A DNA stretch of 64,000 nt from positions 41,530,655 through 41,594,654 of the forward strand of contig CM060307.1 of assembly GCA_030674185.1 (NCBI GenBank), given 5' to 3'. This stretch comes from Monoplex corrugatus (Eukaryota > Mollusca > Gastropoda > Littorinimorpha > Ranellidae). Every line of letters starts with the position of its first letter. Positions within the stretch are counted from its first letter, which is position 1. The translations under genes were made by a program, and so were the position numbers. Shown here in pieces: positions 13,471 through 26,984 of this stretch. A model generated the notes under the pieces. The model was given only the letters and a program-made list of their open reading frames with translations, did not search any database and was not told where the DNA came from.

Positions 13471-16037
13471 AGAATGTGATCAACTGATTATGCACAATTT
13501 TATAAACTGACAACTAAGTTTTCATGATTTTGTATGCCGACAACTGAGTTCTCGTGACAACAGATGCTGTGTCATGAGAATTACAACAGCAAATTTCATG
13601 TCAACACTGTTTGACTGACTCGTTCTGCAGAAATGGGCACCAATTTAACATGTGTATTCTGCTCTTACTTTGTAAAGCCTATGACAATTCTCTTATGCAT
13701 AAAAATGTTTCCATGTAAACAAACAAGATCAAATGAGTTGTCACTGGGGATTAACACCATGTCAACTATAAAGGTCACTTTATGGCATGTAAACAAACAA
13801 ATGAACAAACACACAAGCTTTACAGACAGGACAAGACAAAGTGAAAACTCATGACATATTCACACTGTACAAAAAAGATGAAGTATTCTGACCTATGATA
13901 CCCCTCAATTCAATTTAATATATCCCTGTGTATTTGTTCTTGAAAATGTTTAATTTGTCATCAGTATATTCAGCTGCTGTGTATTAAATGAAAACTTGTA
14001 TGCACAATTTGTCTTGTGTGTGCTCTCCCACTAAGCTGTGTATGAGAGAAAGATGCCAATCTCAAGTGAAAGTTTGACAGGGGTGGTGTGCTATGATGTT
14101 CAACATCAATTTCTGTTGTTGTTTTTTTTACTTCCAAGAATGCAAGCATGCAAGGTGAAAAAACAAACAAACAAACAAAGAGAAGAATTCAAAACAGAGA
14201 TGAAAGAAAAACAACACCTCCACAACAAACAGAACCCACCACAATATAACAAAAATTAACACATTAACTTGTTTTCAGGGAAACAATTCACAAAAATCAA
14301 AATCCACACAAAAGTTATTCCATAAAGCTCGTCAGAAGAGAAAATCAATCATGCTCCAAAAGTCCACTGCACAACAAATACTAAACCAACCACAATGAAG
14401 TCAAGAAAGAAGAAATTGGGGATCGAGTTAGCAAAACAAATAAGGATGCGCCACATTTCATGAAACAAAAGCAGCATGGAGGGAAGGGGAGCATGTGCAA
14501 TCAAGTATCTATATATAGTGATCAAATTATTCCATCAGAAGCGTGACCCAAAATTTACACAGAAACAGATGTCAAGTGTAACACCGCCCTTAAAAATCAA
14601 TTTTTCTTTTCCCTTTTTTGTAGCTGCTTTTTAGATTTCAAAAATCATTTTTCATCATTGCCATACTTTATCCCACAGGTTGGACTGTCAAAGAGAGAGA
14701 GAGAGAGAAAGTGCCATGATCAATATTTTTGCTCCTAGAAGCTCAAGCCTTCTGCCTGCTCCCTTGAACATTCCTTTCAGCCTATCAAAAGTAATATTCC
14801 CAGAAGCAAAAATAAAGGACATTGTTCAACAAAACTGCTACATTATGCAAAGAGAATTTGGGATACATTAAGTAGCTGCCCATGCAACCATGATAAAACT
14901 TGGCGCATGTTCACTTTTTATTATATTTAATATGCTGCAGGTCAAAGTTCTTTATTTACAGTCTGTATACAACACGAAAGCAAGCCGTTCACAGGAACGA
15001 TCTCATTTTTGCTTTCCTACCAATTATCTTTATATCATATGGCCTTTACAGATAAATTACAAAATATCACATATGCATCTTGACGCCAAAGTCTTGATGC
15101 ATACTGAAAAGTTTCAGTTATTGCTGATATATAATATTATACATTACAATTTAAAAACAGAAGTCATGAATAAAGACAACCAACATTCTGTATCACTTTC
15201 AGTAATGTTAAACTTCAATTAAGCTGGGATACACAATTTTAAAGAGACACTACAGAATACATGAGTTTCATAATGAGAGGTTACACTTTTTTTTTTATTT
15301 GTTTGCTGTTGGTTTTTTTTTTTTTTGGGGTGTTGTTGTTGCACTCTTTAATTTGTCATTATTTGGAGAGGGGGAGAGACAAGTACATGGTTCAATAAAT
15401 ATACACATCTCTTTGGAAGACTTTTCTTTGAAATCCTCTACATTATATCCATGCAGTTTATATTTTCTAAAACATAATAACATTACAAAAACAATTCAAA
15501 AGTAAATAACCATGTGGAATTTATGGTTCACTGCCTTACCATTTATAACATATAGGAGTAAATGACTGGCAGTGTTTTGATTGGCTCCTTTGACTTTACA
15601 TTATAATTCCTGAATGATGGTGGCAAAGAATCAAGCATGGCCACTTGCGTATTTTATTAATTAAGCGATGCCTTCTAGGATACATTCTTCAAAACAACAA
15701 ATTAGGGTGATTCAACCATCACTTCAGTTTTGCTTGGTCCTGAGCATCAAACTTTGGCATTCAGCTAGAATACAAGAGTACTGGTGAATACAGAAATATG
15801 ATACCGGGCTATGTTTGTGATATTGATTAAAACAATGATTAAATGTGGCTAGTGGCAGATTATGATCCAAAACAAATTCTGAAACCATCTTGTTGTTTTT
15901 GTTTTTGGCAATGTTTTCTTCGAGATCGAATAGAAGAATGAATAAAGGATTAGACAGAGATATGAAAAAGAATATAGAACTATGGAAAGGGTTCAAAAGA
16001 GAGAATTGGCGGAATTGGGGTGGGTGGGTGGGAGGGA

Positions 16038-16056
16038 TAGACAGAGAGAGAGACAT

Positions 16057-16097
<41 letters not shown>

Positions 16098-16098
16098 C

Positions 16099-16154
<56 letters not shown>
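16038..16154. repeat. Interrupted (GA)n microsatellite
   Basis: GA tract broken by a few ACA, GGA and CAGA interruptions. It lies about 430 bases downstream of the terminal exon B stop codon in the RBMS sense, so it is a CT-rich tract in the presumed 3' UTR. Confidence 0.95.
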
Positions 16155-16581
16155 GATCGGACCTCATTCATATTCTTTATATTTTCAAGTTAATATTTTT
16201 CTTTATAATCTACCTACATAATGTCAGCAGACAATTATAAAATGGGTTGAAAAGTAAAATCTTTGATTCTGTCTAAAGATGTTTTTAATACACAAAAGAC
16301 TGAAGTAACAAAAGTGGAAGACTAAAACGGGCAAGAATTGTTAAAATGAGCAAGCAATGGACTGCACGTAGCAAACTAAGTGAGAGTATCCAAACAGATG
16401 AAGCCTACAGTCTAAACAGCCCAAAAATAACCTCGAAAGTTCAGCTAGATTTAAAACTAAGCAGCTAAAGAAAAGAGGTGGCACCAAGTGTGCCGAATTT
16501 TAAAGTCTTAGCTAACATTGAAGGTCACAGGACACTGGCCAAAAAGAGCGAGCATCACAAGAGCGAATGAGCAGGCGAGCA

Positions 16582-16719
16582 TCATAACATAGCATGCTCG
16601 TCCCCTACCGAAGCACTTGAGAGAGAGAGCTGACCCATCTGGCTCGTCAGCTGCGGCATGACTCCTGACCCCGGGTCAAGAGTTGTGGCGCTGCCATGGT
16701 GAAGTGTGCTGGGAAGCAT
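16582..16719 (-). CDS. RBMS: RBMS-family gene, terminal coding exon B with the conserved QMxxLSL tail
   Basis: One hundred and thirty-eight bases from acceptor GCCTAATTGACAG|ATGCTTCC (minus strand) to a TGA stop, in phase 0 with the exon at 21240-21408. The peptide begins MLPSTLHHGSATTLDPGSGV and continues MPQLTSQMGQLSLSS, ending ASVGDEHAML. MPQLTSQMGQLSLSS aligns with the vertebrate RBMS block ISPLAQQMSHLSLGS (recalled), so this appears to be the canonical C-terminal exon. A weak donor (TCG|GTAGGG, 24 bases before the stop codon) could lead to a further exon, but I found no good continuation downstream. Joined to the six upstream exons it gives 273 codons plus stop with no frame conflict. 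It is too short to stand out as an open frame and was recognised by similarity. Confidence 0.82.
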   Translation of the reverse strand: MLPSTLHHGSATTLDPGSGVMPQLTSQMGQLSLSSASVGDEHAML

Positions 16720-17522
16720 CTGTCAATTAGGCATAAGGTCAACGATCAAGGCCATCTCTTAGAATACCACAAAAAGATTACAACATGAGATTTAAAATCA
16801 AGCACAGCTAAATCCAGAATACAAAACAAGCTACTGCCAAAAAATAAAAAAGCAAGAAAAGTTAACTCTGTTTGCTGAAAGAAACAATTAAGGAAAACTT
16901 TACCAAGTGCAAAAGAAACACACACTCACAAAAAAAAAAAAAACTGAAACAAAAGCTGGATGTATTTCAAGTCCACAGCACAATTTCAACATTATAACAT
17001 GTCATCATCTGTGTTTTTAAAAGTAAACGATGAAACACTAAAATACATTAAACAAATAAAAATCAAAAGAAGATACAAACAAGTTCCAGTCACGCAATAT
17101 AGCTGGGTTACAAACAATAATTAAAAGAAATTGAAAAAGAAGGAAGTCCACACTTGCGTCAGTTGTTAAGAAAACCAAGAATTAAAAAACCAACAAGGTT
17201 CACACACACATACACACACACACACATAAAAAAAATCAGTCTCCAAGATGTTCAGGCCTCCTCGTGTTATTCTTTGCGTCCGGCATCACCAAGAAAGACA
17301 GTTTGTTCAGGAGAGCGGAAGAGGAGACTTGCAGGTGGTAGGAAGGCCAGTTTCAGTTTTGCATGCATAAAGAATCCTTTGAGCCCCGACCTGGACCAGC
17401 ATCTCCTGCACAAGGGCAAGCAAGGACCATGAGGCCCGTTGTGGAAAAGGCAGGCTAGCCAGGTTCGTGACCACCGCCCACAGAAGGTGGGTGGGTTTGG
17501 CTGCCACAGGACGCCTGATTTT
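16720..17522 (-). other. Stretch between the two candidate terminal exons
   Basis: On the exon A isoform this is 3' UTR; on the exon B isoform it is intron. The part from 17250 to 17520 is clearly more GC-rich than its surroundings. It contains a strong acceptor-like site (CTTGCCCTTGTGCAG|GAG at 17405/17406) followed by 32 open codons to a TGA at 17307, in phase 0. I see no homology in that peptide, so I do not annotate it as an exon. Poly(A) and CA tracts lie at about 16929-16943 and 17200-17225. Confidence 0.4.
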
Positions 17523-17588
17523 TTACATCAGGGCGGCCGTTGTGGGGTCCAAGACTGCCGACACATCGGGGTGCACAGAGGGAAGGAT
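17523..17588 (-). CDS. RBMS: RBMS-family gene, candidate alternative terminal coding exon A (short tail)
   Basis: Sixty-six bases from an excellent acceptor (TGTTTTTGTGTTCTAATTCACAG|ATCC on the minus strand, with a long pyrimidine tract and a CTAAT branch-like site) to a TAA stop. Phase 0 matches the preceding exon. The peptide is ILPSVHPDVSAVLDPTTAAL plus M and stop. It resembles the start of terminal exon B (MLPSTLHHGSATTLDP), sharing LPS, SA, LDP and the spacing to a methionine, which suggests an exon duplication. It stops before the conserved QMxxLSL motif, so it would make a truncated isoform. Sequence downstream to about 17250 is relatively GC-rich and would be 3' UTR for this isoform. 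No transcript evidence is available, so use of the exon is inferred. Confidence 0.62.
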   Translation of the reverse strand: MLPSVHPDVSAVLDPTTAALM

Positions 17589-21239
<3,651 letters not shown>

Positions 21240-21408
21240 ATGTGGCATGCCGGGCTGCATGATATACTGCGGCATCCAGGCAGGGTTGGAGGACACCTGG
21301 TAGGTGGTGACAGGGGTTGTGGCCACAGAAGAGTAGCGCGGCATCAAGCCGGTGGCCGCAGGCAGGAGCGTGGGCGTGGCCATACTGTAATTCATGTACG
21401 GACTGTTT
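21240..21408 (-). CDS. RBMS: RBMS-family RNA-binding protein, tyrosine/proline-rich C-terminal exon
   Basis: Internal exon of 169 bases encoding SPYMNYSMATPT, then LMPRYSSVATTPVTTYQVSS and NPAWMPQYIMQPGMPH. The TTPVTTYQV and WMPQYIMQPG blocks match the conserved disordered tail of vertebrate RBMS (xxPVSTYQVQS, WMPxxYxMQP, recalled). The donor is CCACAT|GTAAGTACC in phase 0. The start is ambiguous: acceptors TTATTGAG|AAACAG and AAACAG|TCCG lie six bases apart in the same frame, giving NANSPY or NAPY. I chose the upstream one (start 21408) because it keeps the family's SPY and has the better pyrimidine tract; the alternative start is 21402. Both terminal exons join here in phase. Confidence 0.9.
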
Positions 21409-23964
21409 CTCAATAAGCAGGCAGGGTTCAAGTCCCTAAGCACGCTTCGCAATTTAATTTTGTTACTCGTCTGTCTTAGATGTTTGCTTACGGGTAAGGA
21501 TCATAGCATTTGTACACCCAGCTCACAAGTCTCCATGGATTAGAATAATTCTATCTTGTAAACTATTACATGTCTACCTAATGCACTATCAGCTCATCTT
21601 TCTCCCCCTAATTTTCCATTTGTTGTTGTTGACATTTTCGGTCACATGATGCGAGCTGGGTTGGTTCTTTTGATAGAGCCATGGACTCAAAATCTGATAT
21701 CTTGAGTTCAATCCCAACCCGCAACATTAACAAGTGGTTTGTTCATGCCCATCTTCATAATTTTCATCATTTTGATATTGTCGCACAGTATTTCATAGGT
21801 CCCTCTCCTCCCTCCCAATTTCAAGACCTCGCTAACCCAAAGCATTTTTGCACAGGCTCAGGGAGTCTGACAAATAATTGCTATCAGATTTGAACAGAGC
21901 GCGTGTGGAATAGTCAGACTACTGTGAATCCCACTTAAACAAACTTCAAATTCTGTTCACTAACAAGCGTGGCTGTTTCTTTCAATGATACAATACTAAC
22001 TTTGATTGTACTGAACAGCTTACATATTTTTTTTTTTGCACTTTGGGGTGTATTTCTATTGCACTAGATGCAGGGTTTATTTCTACTGCACTAGGTGCGT
22101 TTCTTTCTCTCTCAGTCAAGAATCTTACTTAACAGAAATAGCCTAATAGCCATAATGAATCCAAACTTTTGTTATATTTTGCCTAACACTAAATGTTCTT
22201 GTTTTTCTGTATAATCGAAAAGATTTCATATTATTTACTTTTTTTGGTAAGTGGGTTTACTTTTTTCATTTCAGGAATGTTTTGATAATTTTATAACCAG
22301 GCCTCATTCTCTGTGCCTCCTTCATTCTTCATTTCGTCCATCAAAGCATCGGCTATGTTCCTGACAGATAGTAATCATGATGGTTTGTCCGCCATGCACC
22401 ATGTCTGACTGTAATCAACTGTGTTTTTTTATCTCCATAAAATGCAGAGTGTTAGGTAGGCATGTGGACTACCAAGACCGAGATGGAATGAGGAAATCAA
22501 AGAGAATATACTGCAGCAGGCACCAGTAAAATGTTTCTTCTGTTGTTTACAAGTGGGGAAAAAATGCAAGTTTTCTCCATGTATATAAAGCAAGCAAACA
22601 AAATGCTGAATGACAAAAACTGAATGGCTCACGATATTTACACTTACAAGAACAAAAAAAGAGAAAGTTACATATATAAGAAGCATGCCAATTCCATCCT
22701 GCTTTGCCCTGTGATATTTCAGACCGACTTCATATGAGGCACATGAAAGATACTGACTGCTGTATCACTCTGACTACAGTGTGCGTGATAAAGGTACATA
22801 CTTCTACAAGTTTTCACAACAATTAGTATCTGGCATAGTATATATAGATATATACATACATATATATGTACAATATTACAATATATACAAGTGTACAGGT
22901 GTATATAAGTATATATGCATAATATACAATCATAATAGAAATATATGTAACACTCTTATGCGCAGTTTTAACAAAATACAAGAGCAACATAGTTCAGAGT
23001 AAGACTGAAGTGCGCAACAAGGGCCATAGCTGATCAATTCCACAATGAACAGGAAACTTTTAAGTTGACCCTCCCTCCTTTCCCATTACAAGTACAAGAA
23101 CCTCACCCCACCCCACCAAAGAACACCTGTTGTGCACTATCACTCACAACACAAAGATAATCTATTTACAAACTTGCAATTTAACAATTTTGGGTTGTTT
23201 GAACGACAGAGAAAAGCATCAAGATGATGTTTTGATAAGAGATTCATTGAAGTGAAAACAGGTTTCTAAAGTTCAATTGTAGGCAACTGTATGAGAGGGG
23301 AAAAAAATGCATACTGTTTCTTTCTAAACACCAAAGCAAGAGTGAACTTTTCTTAATGAAGTCACACAGAGTGTGCATGTGTGTACATTTTTCTTTGCGT
23401 TCTGTGGTCATAACCTTAACACCGATATCCGGTCTTTTTTGTTTATTTGTATGTCTCTGTCCTTTTCTTAAAGTCGGCTAAACGCTTTTTCTGTTGTGGG
23501 ATGAAGTTGGTTTACCTGTTTTTACTGTTCTTTCATTAGCTGTAGCCCTTTGAAGTCATTTCTTTTATAATCATATTTGTGACAATTGTATTCAGCAGAG
23601 TATTGTGTTTTGTGTGTATGTGCATGTATATTCATGCATGAGTGTTCGTGCATACATGCACATACGCAAATATGCTGCAAAAGCAAGTGTAAGTGCTTGG
23701 AGTATAAAAATGCCTGCTTCAAATACGTTCTAATAAGTTTTCCCCATTGCGGCGCCGATTTCAGCAAGTGTTGGAATAACCCTCCAGTATTTTTCCCACT
23801 GCGCTAGTAATTGTCATAAAATCAGATGGCTGCCTTGTGTGAGCAACAGACACTTGTTCTATGCATGCTAGGATGCACTTTTACTAGACACGAGTACAAA
23901 ATGAGATAAAATACAAGAGAAGGCTACAAGACAGAAGGAAGAGGACGAAAGAGATGGTACTTAC
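21409..23964 (-). other. Intron of the RBMS gene (2.56 kb)
   Basis: Runs from donor GTAAGTACC (23964-23956) to the tandem acceptor at 21409/21403. It contains a tRNA-like SINE head at 21650-21720 and AT-rich TATATA/TACATA simple sequence at about 22835-22930. Nothing else is recognised. Confidence 0.75.
21650..21720 (+). repeat. tRNA-derived SINE-like head
   Basis: The stretch GATAGAGCCATGGACTCAAA about 30 bases before GAGTTCAATCCC has the spacing and form of RNA polymerase III A and B boxes of a tRNA (B-box consensus GGTTCRANTCC). It is too degenerate to be a working tRNA gene. No clear tail or target duplication was found. Confidence 0.4.
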
Positions 23965-24017
23965 GCATTCAAGTTGGCTGCCAAGGCGGCCTGCTGGTCA
24001 AAGGGAAACTGCAACCC
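23965..24017 (-). CDS. RBMS: RBMS-family RNA-binding protein, small exon of the C-terminal tail
   Basis: Small internal exon of 53 bases with acceptor CACTATGCAG|GGGTTGC and donor AATGC|GTAAGTACC. It starts in phase 0 and encodes GLQFPFDQQAALAANLNA, the last alanine being completed by the next exon. It corresponds to the YDPTxAxxNG segment of vertebrate RBMS and Shep (here FPFDQQAALAANLNA). Identity is modest, so the assignment rests on the two clean splice sites, matching phase on both sides and position between confirmed exons. The segment is low-complexity Gln/Ala-rich and lies outside the folded RRMs. Confidence 0.83.
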
Positions 24018-24121
24018 CTGCATAGTGATGGAATAAAACTTGTTTTACAAATGTTTGCAGTACATTTTTACTTGACTTGGATGATGGAATGATTGGATGG
24101 TTGACTAGTTTATCAATTCAC

Positions 24122-24165
24122 CTGTGTGTGTGAGAACGTGAGACAGAAAGTAATGTATGTGTGTG

Positions 24166-24237
<72 letters not shown>

Positions 24238-24272
24238 TGTGTATGTGTATGTGTGTGTGTGTGTTGTGATGA

Positions 24273-24303
<31 letters not shown>
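24122..24303. repeat. (TG)n microsatellite followed by (GAT)n
   Basis: Nearly 50 TG units with a few TA and TT interruptions, then about ten GAT/GATGAT units ending at 24303. Confidence 0.95.
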
Positions 24304-24934
24304 AACACCCAATCATTCACCTAGTTTCAGTTTTTGAGCACTTATTAAATTGTCTGCCCTAATCACTCTTTAGTTTACAAGTCAAGAAGTCAGGCCAAGT
24401 GCAACTGAATATGGTTTGGAAAGTGATTCTGATCGAGCTCACTGTACCATATGAAACTGGAATGGAGGAAGCCCATATCTACAAGACTGAAATTTTGTGA
24501 AAAGTATGCCAGTCTAGCCAGCAACTTGAGGACATCTGGCTTTCAAACCGAAGTCCTCGCATAGAGCTTGGAGCAACGGGGTTGATAAGCACATAAGCCT
24601 ATGATCTCATGAAGCTCTCTCAATTTCAGGGAAAGAAGCCCAGAGCCCTTTGACAATGGCAGAAAAGAGCTCCTGCTAGAAGTGGACGAGGAGGAGAAAA
24701 AGTGAACTTCAAAGGCTTAAAATTTCCCTAATTGTGGATAAGACATCCTTCACAAGGGTGTCGTATTGTCACCAGCACTGTATGACATTCCCGACAGGAC
24801 GAAGATGCTCTATAGGAGCCCCTGGCCCTATTTACATTGTTTAGTTTTCTTTTCTTTAAGCTGGCCATGATATGAGGGAGGATACGATGGTAGTTTCCCA
24901 TTGCCTTCCATCGGTTTTTGTACAGACTTTCCGC

Positions 24935-25324
24935 TTGCCTTTGTCGTTCCCTCGGCTACTCACAAGACAGTGGGTGATTTATTGTCAGAGTTTACTTCCT
25001 TAGCCTTGGTCTCTCCAGAGACAACCACAAAGCAGTGGTAATATTCTGTAAGGTTTAGTCCCTTAGCCTTGGTCTCCCCCAGACACTCACAAGGCAGTGG
25101 TGCTATTTTCCCATAGCTGGGGGTCTGGTTTGTGGGCACAAGGTCATGTCCACACGCTTGTGGACCTGCGCGCCACACGTCTGTGGGCCAGACATCCTCC
25201 AAGTCTTCGGCACTCTGCTCTCCTCTTCGCAGAGATGCATGGAGCAGTGCTAGCCAGCGATGATGGCTAAAAGCGAGAGGTGACAAGCACGCAGTCACTA
25301 GCCAACACACTAGAGACTAGTGTG
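24935..25324 (-). mobile_element. Candidate dispersed repeat with internal 64-base units and a terminal palindrome
   Basis: Three degenerate units of about 62-64 bases carry AGCCTTGGTCTCTCCAGAGA and CACAAAGCAGTGG (near 24950, 25001 and 25064). They are followed by a more complex GC-rich block to about 25300 and a perfect 9-base inverted repeat, ACACACTAG-aga-CTAGTGTGT, at 25304-25324. The minus strand is open for 116 codons (24960-25310). I recognise no protein domain. Compositional contrast with the flanks and internal repetition suggest a non-autonomous element; copies elsewhere cannot be checked here. Confidence 0.35.
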
Positions 25325-25799
25325 TCATGTATTGTAATTGTTACTTCTATGGGTAATGTTAGCTCTCAGTGTAGATGAATATGAATGAGAATGTATACTG
25401 AATGCTAACATTGCTTAGAACTGATTCACTCAAAAGAATGTTTTATCATGATTTGCTTTTTAATAGGTAATGGTAGTAATATTGTTATATTGTTATAGAC
25501 GGTGAGTCCGTGCAAGATGTTTGTAGTACAACCTATGAAGAGAATGATTCTTGTGCAGTGTTGAAGACACAGTTGACATGATCTTTGCTACCTCGAGGGC
25601 AATTACTGCCAATTAACAGCCACTGCAACCGGATGTGGTGCATGTGATGATGGCATTTTTTTTGATAGAATGCATAATTGTTTGAGTAAAATTACTTGTT
25701 GGAGAAGAGAAAGCATGTATCCATATCCATAAGTGTTCCCTTTTCATTACACAACTATACTCACATGCACACATCTCAGACCACTCATACAACAATTGT

Positions 25800-25869
25800 G
25801 AAGATTTTTACTGTTCATACACCCGACACACACTGAAGATTTTTACTGTTCATACACCCGACACACATG
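25800..25869. repeat. Perfect 35-base tandem duplication
   Basis: GAAGATTTTTACTGTTCATA followed by CACCCGACACACACT occurs twice in a row, with a divergent third piece near 25936. Confidence 0.9.
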
Positions 25870-26286
25870 CACTCAAAGACGTTTATTACAATGTGTACTC
25901 GCATGCACGCCATCTCTTACCACTGAAACAACAATTAAGATTTTCACTCGTTACTGACTAGACACATATGCGCTCATGAACTATGTTTCATGGGCGTGAT
26001 TTGCGCCCACGCAAATGCATGGAAGTTTAGTACTTTACCTCTTCACCACCAGACCTCAATTATAAACAAAAACAGCTATTCACGACCACTCAGCGACACA
26101 ATTATAAAGAAAAATACAACTTGCACAATCTAACATGAAAAATACACAAATAAATGACAAAAGTGTGCGTCTGTATACTATAAACTCCCATCTATTTTCT
26201 GAATTTTAATCATTTTTAACCAGATCTTACACAACTGTTCCTCTCCTATCCCAATCTCCCTACCCTTTCTAAGACGCACAACTCAC

Positions 26287-26378
26287 ATAATCTATTCCGA
26301 CCTGCAACATCTTTTGCTGTTGACTCTTCTTTTTGTTCCCTGAATCAGCAAACTTCACCAACAAAGGCTCAGAGCAAC
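26287..26378 (-). CDS. RBMS: RBMS-family RNA-binding protein, exon encoding the end of RRM2 and a basic linker
   Basis: Internal exon of 92 bases. The acceptor is TTGTTGTTGCAG|GTTGCTC. The first two bases complete a glycine codon, and the peptide reads GCSEPLLVKFADSGNKKKSQ, then QQKMLQVGIDY. PLLVKFADSGNKKK is the conserved end of RRM2 in RBMS/Shep (PLLVKFADGGxKKK in Drosophila Shep, recalled). The donor used here is GATTAT|GTGAGT. A weaker in-frame donor lies 15 bases upstream (CAG|GTCGG, exon end 26302) and would drop VGIDY. Both leave phase 0. The short W-containing motif that usually follows KKK in this family is absent, so a small further exon between this one and 24017 cannot be excluded. 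Confidence 0.9.
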
Positions 26379-26764
26379 CTGCAACAACAAGGAAAGTATT
26401 TTAGCTGTCTTTGTAAATATGGCAAGTATGACAACCACCACCATTAAAGAAAAAGGAAAAAAATCAAAACCAGACCACCGAAATGTCCAAAACAATATAC
26501 GAAAGCAAGAATTTACACAAAACAGAATACAGATACAGAATGAGAAATGTCAAGCGCGCAGAAACACACAAAAAATGTGACAATAAGTGTTATCTCCTAT
26601 TTTGATACAAATGTCAAAATTGAGATTAAAGAATCCTGAAGCCTCTCCCCCCCCCCCCTCTCGTTTTCCTCCCCAACCCCCCCCCCCCCCCACCACCCAG
26701 AGCATGCAAGACCGCCTGCCTTTCCGTCCCCCTTCCCTAACTTCCAAAAACACAGATGCACACA

Positions 26765-26791
26765 CACACGAACATGCAAACCTCTCTCTCT

Positions 26792-26826
<35 letters not shown>

Positions 26827-26984
26827 AACGTGCACATAAAAAATATTTGTTGGTTTGCAGTGAATTGTGCTTGCTTGCTGCTTTCAATAACACACACACA
26901 CACACACACACACGAAACATGTGCACATAAAAAATATTTGTTGGTTTGCAGTGAATTGTGCTTGCTTGCTGCTTTTAATATGTA
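26765..26984. repeat. Duplicated 67-base block with CA tracts
   Basis: A block beginning ACGAAACGTGCACATAAAAA and ending TTGCTTGCTGCTTT occurs at 26823-26889 and again at 26912-26978. Each copy is preceded by a (CA)n tract. The copies differ at only a few positions, so the duplication is recent. C-runs at 26648-26691 precede it. Confidence 0.9.

Larger units (their letters stand above)
24018..26286 (-). other. Intron of the RBMS gene (2.27 kb)
   Basis: Lies between donor GTGAGT (26286-26281) and acceptor CACTATGCAG. It holds the TG/GAT microsatellite at 24122-24303, a candidate dispersed element at 24935-25324 and a 35-base direct duplication at 25800-25869. The 24960-25310 minus-strand open frame belongs to the dispersed element and not to the gene. 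Confidence 0.75.

Noticed and set aside
24122..24245. Regular short repeats that might suggest a CRISPR array
   Set aside because: These are dinucleotide tracts without unique spacers, in a eukaryotic intron. The minisatellites at 1.7, 59.8 and 60.2 kb are head-to-tail without spacers.
24105..24320. His/Thr- or Cys/Val-rich frames
   Set aside because: They arise from CA/TG microsatellites, here and at 26.6-27.0, 28.8-29.1, 30.1-30.4, 31.7-32.0, 32.5-32.8, 36.9-37.2, 37.8-38.1, 58.0-58.6, 61.9-62.5 and 63.3-63.6 kb.
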